Part shown: positions 1-10,364 of the stretch, piece after piece
Numbering within the stretch: position 1 is the first letter of the stretch
Layout: the number at the start of each line of letters is the position of its first letter
Source of the DNA: Phytohabitans sp036906915
GTDB taxonomy: Bacteria; Actinomycetota; Actinomycetes; Mycobacteriales; Micromonosporaceae
DNA length: 64,000 bases
Direction: 5' to 3'
Assembly: GCF_036906915.1 (NCBI RefSeq)
Contig: NZ_JBAKHX010000014.1
Coordinates: 1 to 64,000, forward strand
The notes under the pieces: generated by a model
Seen by the model: only the letters and a program-made list of their open reading frames with translations
Databases searched by the model: none
Told to the model about the DNA's origin: nothing
Position numbers and translations under genes: made by a program

Positions 1-1
1 T

Positions 2-2023
<2,022 letters not shown>

Positions 2024-2030
2024 CAGATCG

Positions 2031-2082
2031 ACGCGGACGCGGCCACCCCGCCCCTCCAGGCGGGAGCTGGCCGCGTTCGCGT
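2031..2082 (+). terminator. Long hairpin after infB, probable terminator
   Basis: A 15-bp stem pairs ACGCGGACGCGGCCA (2031-2045) with TGGCCGCGTTCGCGT (2068-2082), with one G-T pair, and the loop itself contains a CCCGCC/GGCGGG stem. There is no T-tract, as is common for high-GC actinobacterial terminators. It starts 7 nt after the infB stop and ends at the -10 box of the next gene. Confidence 0.7.
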
Positions 2083-2095
2083 AGATTTCCTCGCC

Positions 2096-2389
2096 GTGTA
2101 CACCGGTACGGCAGTCTTCGACGTCCTGCTGCCTGGCGACTCGCGGTCGCTGAAGGCCAAGCGTTCCTACGTGCGACCGATCATCGCGGCGCTGCGCCGG
2201 TTCGAGGTGTCGGTGGCGGAGGTCGGCGCTCTCGACCTCCACGCCCGCGCCGAGATCGGCGTCGCGGTGGTGGCCGCCGAGCCCCGCCACGCGGGCGAGG
2301 TGCTCGACTCGTGCGAGCGGGCGGTGGCCGGCCGTCCGGAGATCGAATTGCTCTCCGTCAAGCGCCGGCTACACGGTGACGATGAGTAG
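2096..2389 (+). CDS. DUF503 (YlxP-like) family protein
   Basis: A 97-residue protein of the DUF503/YlxP family, which sits between infB and rbfA in many Gram-positive genomes. Its function is unproven; homologues are often considered ribosome-associated because of this conserved position. The family signature SRSLKAKR is seen near residues 16-23 and the C-terminal VKRRLHGDD end is typical. The GTG at 2096 is chosen because the family begins at this point (MYTGTAVFDV). TAGATT at 2082-2087 lies 8 nt upstream and no Shine-Dalgarno is visible, so the mRNA may be leaderless. It follows the infB hairpin and precedes rbfA by 71 bp. Confidence 0.85.
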   Translation: MYTGTAVFDVLLPGDSRSLKAKRSYVRPIIAALRRFEVSVAEVGALDLHARAEIGVAVVAAEPRHAGEVLDSCERAVAGRPEIELLSVKRRLHGDDE

Positions 2390-2460
2390 GCAGGGCCCTG
2401 GACCTGGGTACTCACACAGGTAGTGTTCAGGGTTGTTGGCCGTGCTGCGGAGGTGACGAG

Positions 2461-2913
2461 ATGACGGACCCAGCCAAGGTGCGCCGGCACGCGGAGCGTG
2501 TGCGGGAACTGGTGGCGTCGGTGGTGCGTACCCAGATCAAAGACCCCCGGCTCGGCATGATCACCATTACCGACGCCCGGATCACGGCCGACCTGCGCGA
2601 CGCCACGGTGTTCTACACGGTCCTCGGCGATGCCGCCGCTCAGGCGGGCACCGCCGCCGCGCTCGACAGCGCCAAGGGCATGGTGCGCAGCACCGTCGGC
2701 AAGGCGCTCGGGCTGCGGCACTCGCCGACGCTGACGTTCGTGCACGACAACGTCCAGGAGCACGCCAAGCACCTGGACGACCTGCTGGCCCAGGCCCGCA
2801 TGGCGGACGCCGAGGTGCAGCGGCTCGCGGCCGGCAAGGCGTACGCCGGCGACTCCAACCCGTACCGCGAAGACGAGCCGGATGACGAGTCGGCCGAAGA
2901 GGACGAACGGTGA
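2461..2913 (+). CDS. rbfA: 30S ribosome-binding factor RbfA
   Basis: RbfA is a KH-fold assembly factor that binds the 30S subunit during late 16S rRNA maturation. The 150-residue product starts MTDPAKVRRHAERVREL and contains the family block KDPRLGMITITDARITADL near residues 27-45 and the HSPTLTFVHD motif around residues 85-95. The last ~20 residues are a very acidic tail, frequent in actinobacteria. The ATG at 2461 is preceded by GGAGGTGACGAG, a good ribosome-binding site. Its stop overlaps the start of the DHH phosphoesterase gene by 4 nt (GTGA), so the two are translationally coupled. Confidence 0.95.
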   Translation: MTDPAKVRRHAERVRELVASVVRTQIKDPRLGMITITDARITADLRDATVFYTVLGDAAAQAGTAAALDSAKGMVRSTVGKALGLRHSPTLTFVHDNVQEHAKHLDDLLAQARMADAEVQRLAAGKAYAGDSNPYREDEPDDESAEEDER

Positions 2914-3953
2914 CCACGCTCGTCGAGCCGGCGGCCGACACGTCCGGGCCATCCGTGGCCGACTGGGAGGCGGCGGTCGCGGCTGTCCACGGCCTGCCGC
3001 CCGAGGCCAGCGTGCTGCTGGTCTGCCACGTCAACCCCGACGGTGACGCGCTGGGCAGCATGCTGGGGTTCACGCTGGGGCTGCGCCGGCTGGGCCTGCC
3101 CCGGTTGCAGGCCACGTTTCCGGGCCCGCTCGAGGTGCCGCCGCCGTTCCGCGGGCTGCCCGGGCTCGACCTGCTCGTGCCGGAGGCAGATGCCGACCCC
3201 GACCCCGACCTGCTGGTCTGCTTCGACGCGGCGAGCGCGTCGCGGCTCGGCGGGCTGGTCGATCGGCTCGACCGCGCGGGCGCCTCGATCGTTCTCGACC
3301 ACCACGCGTCCAACCCCGGCTTCGGCGGGATCAACCTGATCGACCCCACGGCCGCCGCGACCTCGGTGGTGGCCGAGCAGTTGCTGACCCGGCTGGGCGT
3401 GCCGCTGGACGCGGAGATCGCCGAATGCCTGTACGTGGCGCTGGCCACCGACACCGGCTCGTTCCGCTTCGACATGACCACCCCGGCGGTGCACGAGATG
3501 GCCGCCCGGCTGCTCGCCACCGGCATCAGCCCCGGCGAGATCTCCCGGCGGATCTTCGACACCCGGCCGTTCGGGGCCATCCGGCTGTACGGTGACGTGC
3601 TCCAGCGGGCCCAGCTCGAGCCTGACGTGGCCGGTGGCCTCGGCCTGGCGTGGACGTACGCGACCCTCGACGACCTGACGCGGTACGAACAGAAGCCCTA
3701 TGTGCTGGAGGCGCTCATCGACTCGGTGCGCATCGCCGCCGAGGCCGACGTGAGCTGCCTCGTCAAGCAGGTTCGCCCGCATGAGTGGGCGGTGTCGATG
3801 CGCAGCAAGGGCGCGGTCGACGTGAGCCTGGTCGCCGTGGCGCTGGGTGGCGGCGGGCACCGGCTGGCGGCCGGGTTCACCGGGCGCGGCACGATCGACG
3901 AGGTGATGGCCGCGATCCGGGCCGAGTTGGCGGGTCTCGACTCGGGCGGATAG
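2910..3953 (+). CDS. DHH/DHHA1 phosphoesterase, NrnA-like nanoRNase/pAp phosphatase
   Basis: A cytoplasmic Mn-dependent phosphodiesterase of the DHH superfamily (347 aa). NrnA-type members degrade short oligoribonucleotides and dephosphorylate pAp. Motifs seen: HVNPDGDALGS (residues 40-50, metal binding), the D in LVCFDAAS, the name-giving DHH in VLDHHASN near residue 130, and the C-terminal DHHA1 substrate motif GGGGHRLAAGF near residue 310. The GTG start overlaps the rbfA stop, the arrangement usual in actinobacteria where this gene follows rbfA. The exact substrate (nanoRNA, pAp or a cyclic dinucleotide product) cannot be read from sequence. Confidence 0.9.
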   Translation: MTTLVEPAADTSGPSVADWEAAVAAVHGLPPEASVLLVCHVNPDGDALGSMLGFTLGLRRLGLPRLQATFPGPLEVPPPFRGLPGLDLLVPEADADPDPDLLVCFDAASASRLGGLVDRLDRAGASIVLDHHASNPGFGGINLIDPTAAATSVVAEQLLTRLGVPLDAEIAECLYVALATDTGSFRFDMTTPAVHEMAARLLATGISPGEISRRIFDTRPFGAIRLYGDVLQRAQLEPDVAGGLGLAWTYATLDDLTRYEQKPYVLEALIDSVRIAAEADVSCLVKQVRPHEWAVSMRSKGAVDVSLVAVALGGGGHRLAAGFTGRGTIDEVMAAIRAELAGLDSGG

Positions 3954-3971
3954 CCCGGCGACAATCGACCT

Positions 3972-4379
3972 ATGGTCGAGGAGGACGTCGCCGTCCCGGC
4001 ACCGCGTTACTGGGACCGTCCGGCGGTCACCGTGCCGGTCTTCGCCGCACTCGCCGCGGTCGGTGGTCAGTTTCCGGGCTTTACGCGCGAGGCCAATCTC
4101 TTCACCCTCGCCGTCGGCGGGGTCTTTGTCTGGGTGGGGTTGGCAGGCTGGGTACGCCAGCCGGGGCGGCTGCCCGGCGGATGGCGGCCGCACGCGGTGT
4201 GGTGGCTGCTGCCGGCCGCCGTCTTCGGTGTGCTGGAGAGCGCCACGTTTCTGCTCGGCTCCAGCGACGACTATCCGACGTTCTCGCGGCTCGCCGATCC
4301 CCTGCTGGAGCGCGAGGTGGTCCGCTCGGTGGGCTACTTCGGCTGGCTGGCCGCGTTCTGGGGGCTGGTGCGGCGGTGA
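3972..4379 (+). CDS. Small integral membrane protein, unknown function
   Basis: A 135-residue protein with three or four hydrophobic segments (about residues 18-34, 42-60, 75-92 and 120-133) and an N-terminal cytoplasmic-looking stretch containing YWDRPAVTVPVF. I do not recognise a characterised family. It lies 18 bp after the DHH phosphoesterase gene, and its stop overlaps the GTG of the next membrane gene by 4 nt, so it is probably part of the same transcript and partners that small protein. A GACAAT box at 3960-3965 sits 6 nt before the ATG and could give an additional leaderless start. Confidence 0.7.
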   Translation: MVEEDVAVPAPRYWDRPAVTVPVFAALAAVGGQFPGFTREANLFTLAVGGVFVWVGLAGWVRQPGRLPGGWRPHAVWWLLPAAVFGVLESATFLLGSSDDYPTFSRLADPLLEREVVRSVGYFGWLAAFWGLVRR

Positions 4380-4594
4380 GTCTCACACGGGCGGTGGCGA
4401 TCGGGGGGTTCCTGTTCGCGATGGGCCTCTTCGTCGCGGTGGAGTGGGCGGCGCGGCGGGAGGGCTCGCGCGTTCCGACGCTCGGCGACGTGTGCGGATA
4501 CGTCATGCGGTATGAGGTCGGGCGGGTGCCGGTGGGCCGGATCGTGCTGCTCGTCTTCTGGTGGTGGATCGGCTGGCACTTCCTTGCGCGCTGA
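4376..4594 (+). CDS. Small membrane protein, DUF6186-like
   Basis: A 72-residue two-helix membrane protein (hydrophobic at about residues 6-22 and 52-68) with a short polar loop containing RREGSRVPTLGDVCGYVMR and an aromatic end, WWWIGWHFLAR. This pattern resembles the actinobacterial DUF6186 family; that is a recollection of the family pattern, not a search result. The GTG at 4376 overlaps the upstream stop (GTGA), implying translational coupling to the 135-residue membrane protein. Function unknown. Confidence 0.6.
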   Translation: MSLTRAVAIGGFLFAMGLFVAVEWAARREGSRVPTLGDVCGYVMRYEVGRVPVGRIVLLVFWWWIGWHFLAR

Positions 4595-5030
4595 TGAAGC
4601 TGAGACTACCGGTCCGTATCGCGGGAACCACGCGCGGTTGCACCTGACTGAACGCTAACTTGGGTCCTGATCGACCGTTTGCTGTGCCCTCCAGGGTCGT
4701 ACCCGACCCGGGCCGGCGCCCCGGCCATCTCTCCGGCGATCCCGGAGCGTTGTCCGCTGGTGCCACGCTCAATCGCCCGCAGTGCGGGCGCGCCGTGAGC
4801 GCGCCGCACGCACCCTGGAAGGACCGGTCTCATGGCGAGTAAGCCAAAGCCGGAGACGACTGAGGAAGCCCGCGAGCAGGCTCGCCGCGCTCTTCAGACG
4901 TCGATGGACACGCGCCAGTAAAGCGCTCAGATCCGTGGTGACCCGGGCTGTCACCATGCGCTGCGCGATGGAGTGCGTAAGTAGTCATTGACGTTGCGGT
5001 CATTACCTGGCGATGTCAGGATGGCGAGCG
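4595..5030 (+). other. Gap between the membrane-protein pair and the MATE gene
   Basis: 436 bases without a large gene. It contains GC-rich inverted repeats, including CGCCCGC/GCGGGCG with a 3-nt loop at 4774-4790. It also holds a plausible 29-codon small gene with ribosome-binding site (4832-4921), and an 11-codon ATG mini-ORF at 4956-4991 with two Cys codons, ending 39 bp before the chosen MATE start. No tRNA or known riboswitch was recognised. Confidence 0.5.
4832..4921 (+). CDS. Possible small protein, 29 residues
   Basis: ATG at 4832 is preceded by GGAAGGA with a 9-nt spacer, one of the better ribosome-binding sites in the area. It opens a 29-codon frame, highly charged (MASKPKPETTEEAREQ at the start, SMDTRQ at the end), ending in TAA, a rare stop here. 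It would be a soluble, largely helical peptide. It is too short for codon statistics to be decisive; the ribosome-binding site, charged composition and TAA stop are the only support. Confidence 0.45.
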   Translation: MASKPKPETTEEAREQARRALQTSMDTRQ

Positions 5031-6332
5031 ATGTCCGAGTACTCGCTGCGCCGTGTCGCGAGCCTCGCGCTGCCGGCGCTCGTCGTGCTCGCCGCCGAGC
5101 CCCTGTACGTGCTCGTCGACACGGCCGTCGTCGGTCACCTCGGCAGGCTGCCGCTGGCGGCGCTCGCCATAGGCGGCACGGTCATGTCGGTCGCCGCGTG
5201 GCTCGGCGCGATCATGGCGTACGGCACCACCGGGCGCGCCGCCCGCCGGTACGGCTCAGGCGACCGCGCCTCCGCGGTGGCCGAAGGGGTACAGGCGTCG
5301 TGGCTGGCGCTGGGTGCGGGCGTTGCCCTGGCGGTCGCCATGCAGGTGGCGGCCGGGCCGCTGGCGCGTACTCTCGCCGGAACGGACTCCGACGTGGCCG
5401 GCGCCGGCGCGGGGTGGCTGCGGATCGCGGTGCTGGGCGCCCCTGGGTTACTCCTCGCCGCCGCCGGCAACGGCTGGATGCGCGGGGTGCAGGACACCCG
5501 ACGACCGCTGCGCTACGTGCTCGGCGCCAACGTGCTCTCCGCCGCGCTCTGCCCAGTGTTGGTGTACCCGCTGGGTATGGGCCTCAATGGCTCGGCGGTC
5601 GCCAACGTGGTCGCGCAGACCGTTTCCGGGGTGCTGTTCCTGCGGGCGATCGTCGTCGAGCGGGTGCCGCTGCGGCCCCACCCCGCGATGATGCGCCAGC
5701 AGGTGGTGCTCGGCCGCGACCTGCTGATCAGGGGCGCGGCGTTTCAGGCCAGCTTCCTGTCCGCCACCGCCGTCGCGGCGCGCTTCGGCACCGCAGTGGT
5801 GGCCGCCCACCAGATCACGCTCCAGCTGTGGTTCTTCTGCGCGCTCGCCCTGGACGCGGTCGCCATCGCCGCCCAGTCACTGGTCGGCGCGGCTCTTGGC
5901 GCTGGGCACGACGCCGAGGCGCGCGAACTGGGCCGCCGGATCGCGGTGATCGGCGGCGTCTGCGGGGTCGGCTTCGCGGTGCTGGTCGGGGCGGGTGCGG
6001 GCGTGGTGCCGGCGTGGTTCAGCTCAGACCCGGCGGTGCGCGAGCAGGCGATGGTGGCGTGGCCGTGGTTCGTGGGGCTGCTGCCGCTCGCCGGCATCGT
6101 GTACGCGCTCGACGGCGTGCTGATCGGCGCAGGCGACGCCCGCTTCCTGCGCAACGCGACCATCGTGGCGGCCGTGGGCGGCTTCCTGCCGGCGATCTGG
6201 CTGGCGTACGCCCTGGAGGCTGGCCTCGGCGGCATCTGGGCCGGGCTGGCGCTGTTCATCGTGCTCCGCCTGGTCACCCTCCTCGCCCGCCTCCGCTCCG
6301 GCGCCTGGGCGGTTGTCGGCGCGGTTCGCTGA
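5031..6332 (+). CDS. MATE family efflux transporter (DinF-like)
   Basis: A polytopic inner-membrane antiporter of the MATE/MOP superfamily, about 433 residues with 12 predicted hydrophobic helices in two homologous halves. N-terminal helix 1 carries LALPALVVLAAEPLYVLVDTAVVGHLG, whose EPLYVLVDTAVVG core is typical of DinF-type MATE proteins. Members expel cationic drugs or oxidised metabolites using Na+ or H+; the substrate here is unknown. ATG 5031 has AGGA 9 nt upstream; ATG 5013 is in frame but lacks a ribosome-binding site. It precedes truB, as in related actinomycetes. Confidence 0.88.
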   Translation: MSEYSLRRVASLALPALVVLAAEPLYVLVDTAVVGHLGRLPLAALAIGGTVMSVAAWLGAIMAYGTTGRAARRYGSGDRASAVAEGVQASWLALGAGVALAVAMQVAAGPLARTLAGTDSDVAGAGAGWLRIAVLGAPGLLLAAAGNGWMRGVQDTRRPLRYVLGANVLSAALCPVLVYPLGMGLNGSAVANVVAQTVSGVLFLRAIVVERVPLRPHPAMMRQQVVLGRDLLIRGAAFQASFLSATAVAARFGTAVVAAHQITLQLWFFCALALDAVAIAAQSLVGAALGAGHDAEARELGRRIAVIGGVCGVGFAVLVGAGAGVVPAWFSSDPAVREQAMVAWPWFVGLLPLAGIVYALDGVLIGAGDARFLRNATIVAAVGGFLPAIWLAYALEAGLGGIWAGLALFIVLRLVTLLARLRSGAWAVVGAVR

Positions 6333-6376
6333 CACCGTTTCACGGGTGACTCGGGGTGGTCTGGCAGGGTGGGGGC

Positions 6377-7252
6377 GTGAGTGATGGGCTTGTGGTGGTG
6401 GACAAAGCGCCGGGGATGACGTCGCACGACGTGGTGGCGCGGGTGCGGCGGTTGGCGCGCACGCGGCGGGTGGGGCACGGGGGCACGCTCGACCCGATGG
6501 CCACCGGCGTGCTCGTGATCGGTGTCGGCCGGGCGACGCGGCTGCTCACGTACGTGATCGGGTCGGCGAAGGGATACGCGGCGACGATCCGGCTCGGGCA
6601 GAGCACGGTCACCGACGACGCCGAGGGCGAGGTGGTCGCGACCGCGCCGGCGGGTCACGTCACCGACGACGCGGTACACACCGGGCTGGCCGCGCTCACC
6701 GGCGAGATCGATCAGGTGCCGAGCGCGGTGAGCGCGATCAAGATCGACGGCAAGCGGGCCTACAAGCGGGTACGCGAGGGGGAGCAGGTCGAGCTGGCCG
6801 CCCGCCGGGTCACGGTCTCGCGCCTCGACGTGCTGGCGATCCGGCGTGCCGGCGAGACCGTCGACGTCGACGTCGACCTGGAGTGCTCCTCGGGCACCTA
6901 TGTGCGCGCGATCGCCCGCGACCTCGGTGCCGCGCTCGGCGTCGGCGGGCACCTGACCGCATTGCGGCGTACGACGGTGGGGGGCTTCACGCTGGCCGAG
7001 GCGTCCACGCTGGAAGAGTTGGAAAAGGGCGCGCCCGACGTGGTCAACCTGCCGCTCGCCGATGCGGCCCGGCGGTTCTTCCCCACCCGCGAGGCCGACC
7101 CGGCGGAGGCGAAGACGCTCTCGCACGGAGGGCCGCTGGCGCAGGTCGGCATCGCCGGGCCGTACGCCGTGTTCGACCCCGACGGCGGGCTGCTTGCGGT
7201 GGTCAGCGAGCGGGATGGCAAGGCCCGTCCCGAAGTGGTCTTCACTGGGTAG
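6377..7252 (+). CDS. truB: tRNA pseudouridine(55) synthase TruB
   Basis: TruB converts U55 of the T-loop in tRNAs to pseudouridine. The 291-residue product begins MSDGLVVVDKAPGMTSHDVV and contains the catalytic motif GGTLDPMATGVL, with the nucleophile Asp39, followed by the KGYAATIRLG substrate block and a C-terminal PUA-like region. GTG 6377 is chosen because AGGGTGGGGG lies just upstream and the family starts there; a start at 6356 would add seven residues. The last 11 bases overlap the convergent NACHT gene. Confidence 0.95.
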   Translation: MSDGLVVVDKAPGMTSHDVVARVRRLARTRRVGHGGTLDPMATGVLVIGVGRATRLLTYVIGSAKGYAATIRLGQSTVTDDAEGEVVATAPAGHVTDDAVHTGLAALTGEIDQVPSAVSAIKIDGKRAYKRVREGEQVELAARRVTVSRLDVLAIRRAGETVDVDVDLECSSGTYVRAIARDLGAALGVGGHLTALRRTTVGGFTLAEASTLEELEKGAPDVVNLPLADAARRFFPTREADPAEAKTLSHGGPLAQVGIAGPYAVFDPDGGLLAVVSERDGKARPEVVFTG

Positions 7253-10200
7253 CTGGAAGGTCGTTCCAGGCACTGCGCACCAAGCTGCCCGGGCCGAGTT
7301 CGCCTTCGCCGAGCACCTGCGCCTGTCGCCGGTACACGTTGACGGTCACCCCGGCGAGCCCCGCCAGCGGCCGGAGATCGAGCGGGTCGTGCCCGTGGTG
7401 GTGCAGCTCGATCGCGGGCACCTCCGCACCGGCGAGCGCGGACAGGTCGGGCGGCTCTGCGAAGTGGACGCACAGGTGCCGCGGGGCCGGTGCCCGCGGC
7501 AGCACGATGGCGACGTCCGAGCCCTCGACGTCGAGGTCGAGCCGTTCGAGCCGGGGCAGCCGCACCTGTTGGAGTGGCGCCGTGGTCCCCACCGCGTACA
7601 GCGACAGCCGCCGTAGCCGCGGCCACTCGGCGGCGCCGATCCGGTAGAACGGCAGCGCCTCCATGCCGAGGCTGGACAGGTCGAGCCCGGGGAGCACGCG
7701 GCCGTTTTCCACCTCGCCCCGCACGCTCAGCTCCGACAGCTGCGGCATGTGCGCCGTTGGCGAGAGGTCCAGCGGGTGGGTGACGGAGACGCGGAGGCTG
7801 TCGAGCGGATAGCCCGCGAGCGGGGTGAGGCTGGCGCAGTTGGACACCGAGAGGTGCCGCAGGTCGCTCAGGTCTCGCACGAACCCGAGATCGACCGGTT
7901 CCATATCGAGCGACGAGACGGTCAGGTACCGGAGGTGGCGCAGGTGCCGAAGCGCGGGCAGCTGGGCGCGGTCGTCGATCACGAGCTCGCCGGCGCGCAG
8001 CGGCGAGTCGCGGAGCACGATGCGGGCGTACTCGTCCGGGTCGAACCGCGGCCACGCCTGGATCAGCGCGTCGACGACGGCGAGCCGGGAGTCGCCGCCC
8101 AGCCGGGCGAGCAGCGGCAGTGCGGCGGGGTCGGCGGTCGCGGCCGCGGCTTTGACGGTCAGGACCCGCGCGTACTCGTTGGGCGCGACTGGCGAGGCCA
8201 TCAGCAGGTCAAGCGCGAACGGTCCGGCCCGGCCGAGCGCGATGGCGGCGGCCTCGGTGCGCGGCGGAAGGAGATTGGCGGTTGCCTTCCGGATCGCCGC
8301 CTCCAGCTCGGGCCCTCGCTCCGGCGAGGTTTCCAGGCAGGCGAGGGCGATCAGACGCAGCAGTTCGCGGTGTGACCGCGCGATGTCCGCTGCGCCGCGG
8401 TCGAGCAGCCCGTACAGCAGCCCTTCCCGGGCGCTCGCGCTGGCGTGGCCGGCCGCCATCACCACCACCTCGTGCCAGGCGGGCAGGTGCGCGTGCGCCG
8501 TCAGCACCCCGAAATCGCCCTCGTCGACCGCCTGCTTGGCGGCCAGGTACTCCTGGAACGAGCGGTGCACGAAGTCGACCCGCTCGGCGACCTGCTCCCT
8601 GAGCAGGCCGCTGCGCTCCAGCAGTACCCGATAAACCTGGTCCGGCGCGGCCGTGACCTGCGGCATGGCGCGAAGTTTCGCGGCGATCCGCCCGACCGCG
8701 TCGGCGCGGGCGGCGTCCGACCAGCCGTTGCGGATCAGCCAGTACGCCAGGTCGCACAGCAGCAGGGTCTGCTCGGTGCGGCCGAGGGCGGGCTGCGCGT
8801 CGATGCGGCGTTCGCGGTCGCGGCGCTCCAGCAGCATGTGCAGCGCCACCTCGTACAGCTCCATGCGGTTGCCGGGAAGCTGGCCGCGCCGGTCGCGGTG
8901 CAGGGCGCAGAGCAGCGCGCACAGCAGCGGGTACCCGGCGAGCTGGCGCAGGTGGCGGTGCCGGTCGAGCGCGGCGAGCAGGCGGCGTTCCTGCTCGGTG
9001 ACCTCGTCGCGGTCGGGTTCGGTGCGGCAGCCGCTGCGCATCGCCTCGTGCCAGCGGCCCACGAAGATGCGCACCTGGGCGGGCGTCATCGGCTCCAGCT
9101 CGGCCGGGAGGAAGCCGTCGATGTCGAGCCAGTCGCGCGGCGCGGCGGCCGGGCGTGACGTGACCACGTACCGGGCGTGCGGGAACGCGTCGATCAGCTC
9201 GCGCAGCCACCGGCGCACCTCGTCGCGCCGCTCCTCGGCCAGCTCGTCGACGCCGTCCACGAGCACGATCGCCCCGCCCCGGGCGCGGAGCTGGCGCTGC
9301 ACCCAGCCGGGCGGCATCTCCTCGGCTATGTGCCGGCCCACCTCGTTCAGGAAGTCCTCCGGGGCGGGCAGTTCCGCGGTGGCGTACCGGCGCAGCGGCA
9401 GGAAGAACGGCACGGTGCCGCCGTCCACGTCCCGCGCGGCCTTCACCGCGATCCAGTGCAGCAGCGTCGTCTTGCCGATGCCGGCCTGGCCGCGGACGAA
9501 GATCCGGTCGGAGCGGGCCAGGACGCGTTCCACGGGAGCCGCGCCTTCCATGGCGTCGCGCGCGGTCAGGCTCAGGTACGCGACGGAGAGCGGGTACCGG
9601 CGGCTGGACTCGCTGAGCGTCGCGCCGAAGAACTCGACCCGGTCGAGCCGGTTGGCGACCAGCTGCCGGTAGTCGGGTTCGAAGTCGTCGGCGCCGCGGC
9701 GCTCGGGCAGCCGTGCCAGCACCTCCGCCACGTCGTCGAGAATCTGGCGGTCGCGGCGCAGCAGCTCGGCGAGGCCCGCGACGCCGGCGCCGGGCAGCGC
9801 CCGGGCCACCTCGATCGTGTACGCGGAGCATTCGCGCAGCACCAGGTCGTAGAGCCGGATGCCGCTGTCCGCGAGGCCCGCCCGTGCCGCGCGGTCCGGG
9901 TCCTGCGAGCGCAGGTACCGGTCGAGGTAACCGGCGTCCAGGTCCTGCTTGAACAGGTCGTCCTCGGTGAGCGCGGCCGCCTCGAAGGTGTCGCGCACGG
10001 CGTCGACCGCGGCGTGCCGTTCGTGCTCTGTCAGGTCGCCGAACTCCCGCTCCACCAGCGGCTGCACCCGATCGGCGATGAGATCCGCGGTCTCGTCCCG
10101 GACCCGCCGGAGCTTGCGCCGCTCGCGCTCGCTGGTGAGCTGCTGCGCGGCCAGGTCGATCGCCGTGTTGCCGACCTCGGAGGCGAGCTTCGCGTCGCCG

Positions 10201-10271
10201 AACCAGACGCCGAACGCCGCCTTCACGACCGCCGCGCCGAGTGTGATCGCGGCCACCTCAAGCCCTGGCAC
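7242..10271 (-). CDS. NACHT NTPase with leucine-rich repeats (bacterial NLR-like)
   Basis: A 1009-residue STAND-type NTPase. The N-terminal ~240 residues are helical with no catalytic motif and resemble a NACHT N-terminal helical (NNH) domain. The NACHT core has Walker A GQAGIGKT (residues 261-268) and Walker B IVLVDGVDEL (335-344), followed by VTSRPAAAP and the winged-helix region ending in FVHRSFQEYLAAKQA. Residues ~590-740 are helical repeats and ~770-990 are leucine-rich repeats (LRHLSVSNCASLTPL, LRRLSLYAV). This order, effector - NACHT - LRR, mirrors animal NLRs; several bacterial NACHT proteins are antiphage sensors. It interrupts the truB-ribF backbone on the opposite strand and overlaps truB by 11 bp. 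No clear ribosome-binding site; GTG 10256 is an alternative start. Confidence 0.88.
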   Translation of the reverse strand: MPGLEVAAITLGAAVVKAAFGVWFGDAKLASEVGNTAIDLAAQQLTSERERRKLRRVRDETADLIADRVQPLVEREFGDLTEHERHAAVDAVRDTFEAAALTEDDLFKQDLDAGYLDRYLRSQDPDRAARAGLADSGIRLYDLVLRECSAYTIEVARALPGAGVAGLAELLRRDRQILDDVAEVLARLPERRGADDFEPDYRQLVANRLDRVEFFGATLSESSRRYPLSVAYLSLTARDAMEGAAPVERVLARSDRIFVRGQAGIGKTTLLHWIAVKAARDVDGGTVPFFLPLRRYATAELPAPEDFLNEVGRHIAEEMPPGWVQRQLRARGGAIVLVDGVDELAEERRDEVRRWLRELIDAFPHARYVVTSRPAAAPRDWLDIDGFLPAELEPMTPAQVRIFVGRWHEAMRSGCRTEPDRDEVTEQERRLLAALDRHRHLRQLAGYPLLCALLCALHRDRRGQLPGNRMELYEVALHMLLERRDRERRIDAQPALGRTEQTLLLCDLAYWLIRNGWSDAARADAVGRIAAKLRAMPQVTAAPDQVYRVLLERSGLLREQVAERVDFVHRSFQEYLAAKQAVDEGDFGVLTAHAHLPAWHEVVVMAAGHASASAREGLLYGLLDRGAADIARSHRELLRLIALACLETSPERGPELEAAIRKATANLLPPRTEAAAIALGRAGPFALDLLMASPVAPNEYARVLTVKAAAATADPAALPLLARLGGDSRLAVVDALIQAWPRFDPDEYARIVLRDSPLRAGELVIDDRAQLPALRHLRHLRYLTVSSLDMEPVDLGFVRDLSDLRHLSVSNCASLTPLAGYPLDSLRVSVTHPLDLSPTAHMPQLSELSVRGEVENGRVLPGLDLSSLGMEALPFYRIGAAEWPRLRRLSLYAVGTTAPLQQVRLPRLERLDLDVEGSDVAIVLPRAPAPRHLCVHFAEPPDLSALAGAEVPAIELHHHGHDPLDLRPLAGLAGVTVNVYRRQAQVLGEGELGPGSLVRSAWNDLPATQ

Positions 10272-10364
10272 GCGCCGAGGATGCCACACGCCACCAAGCC
10301 CTACCGGCCCCAGGGCCCGCACGAGCGGAGCGAGCGCCAAACAGCACCGCCTAAGCTGGGCGGC

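Noticed and set aside
2640..4193. A 517-codon minus-strand frame over rbfA and the DHH gene
   Set aside because: Arg/His/Gln-rich composition typical of antisense to high-GC genes; it covers two sure genes.
4595..5030. Possible tRNA or riboswitch before the MATE gene
   Set aside because: No cloverleaf with a T-loop GTTCRA box and no known riboswitch core was found.
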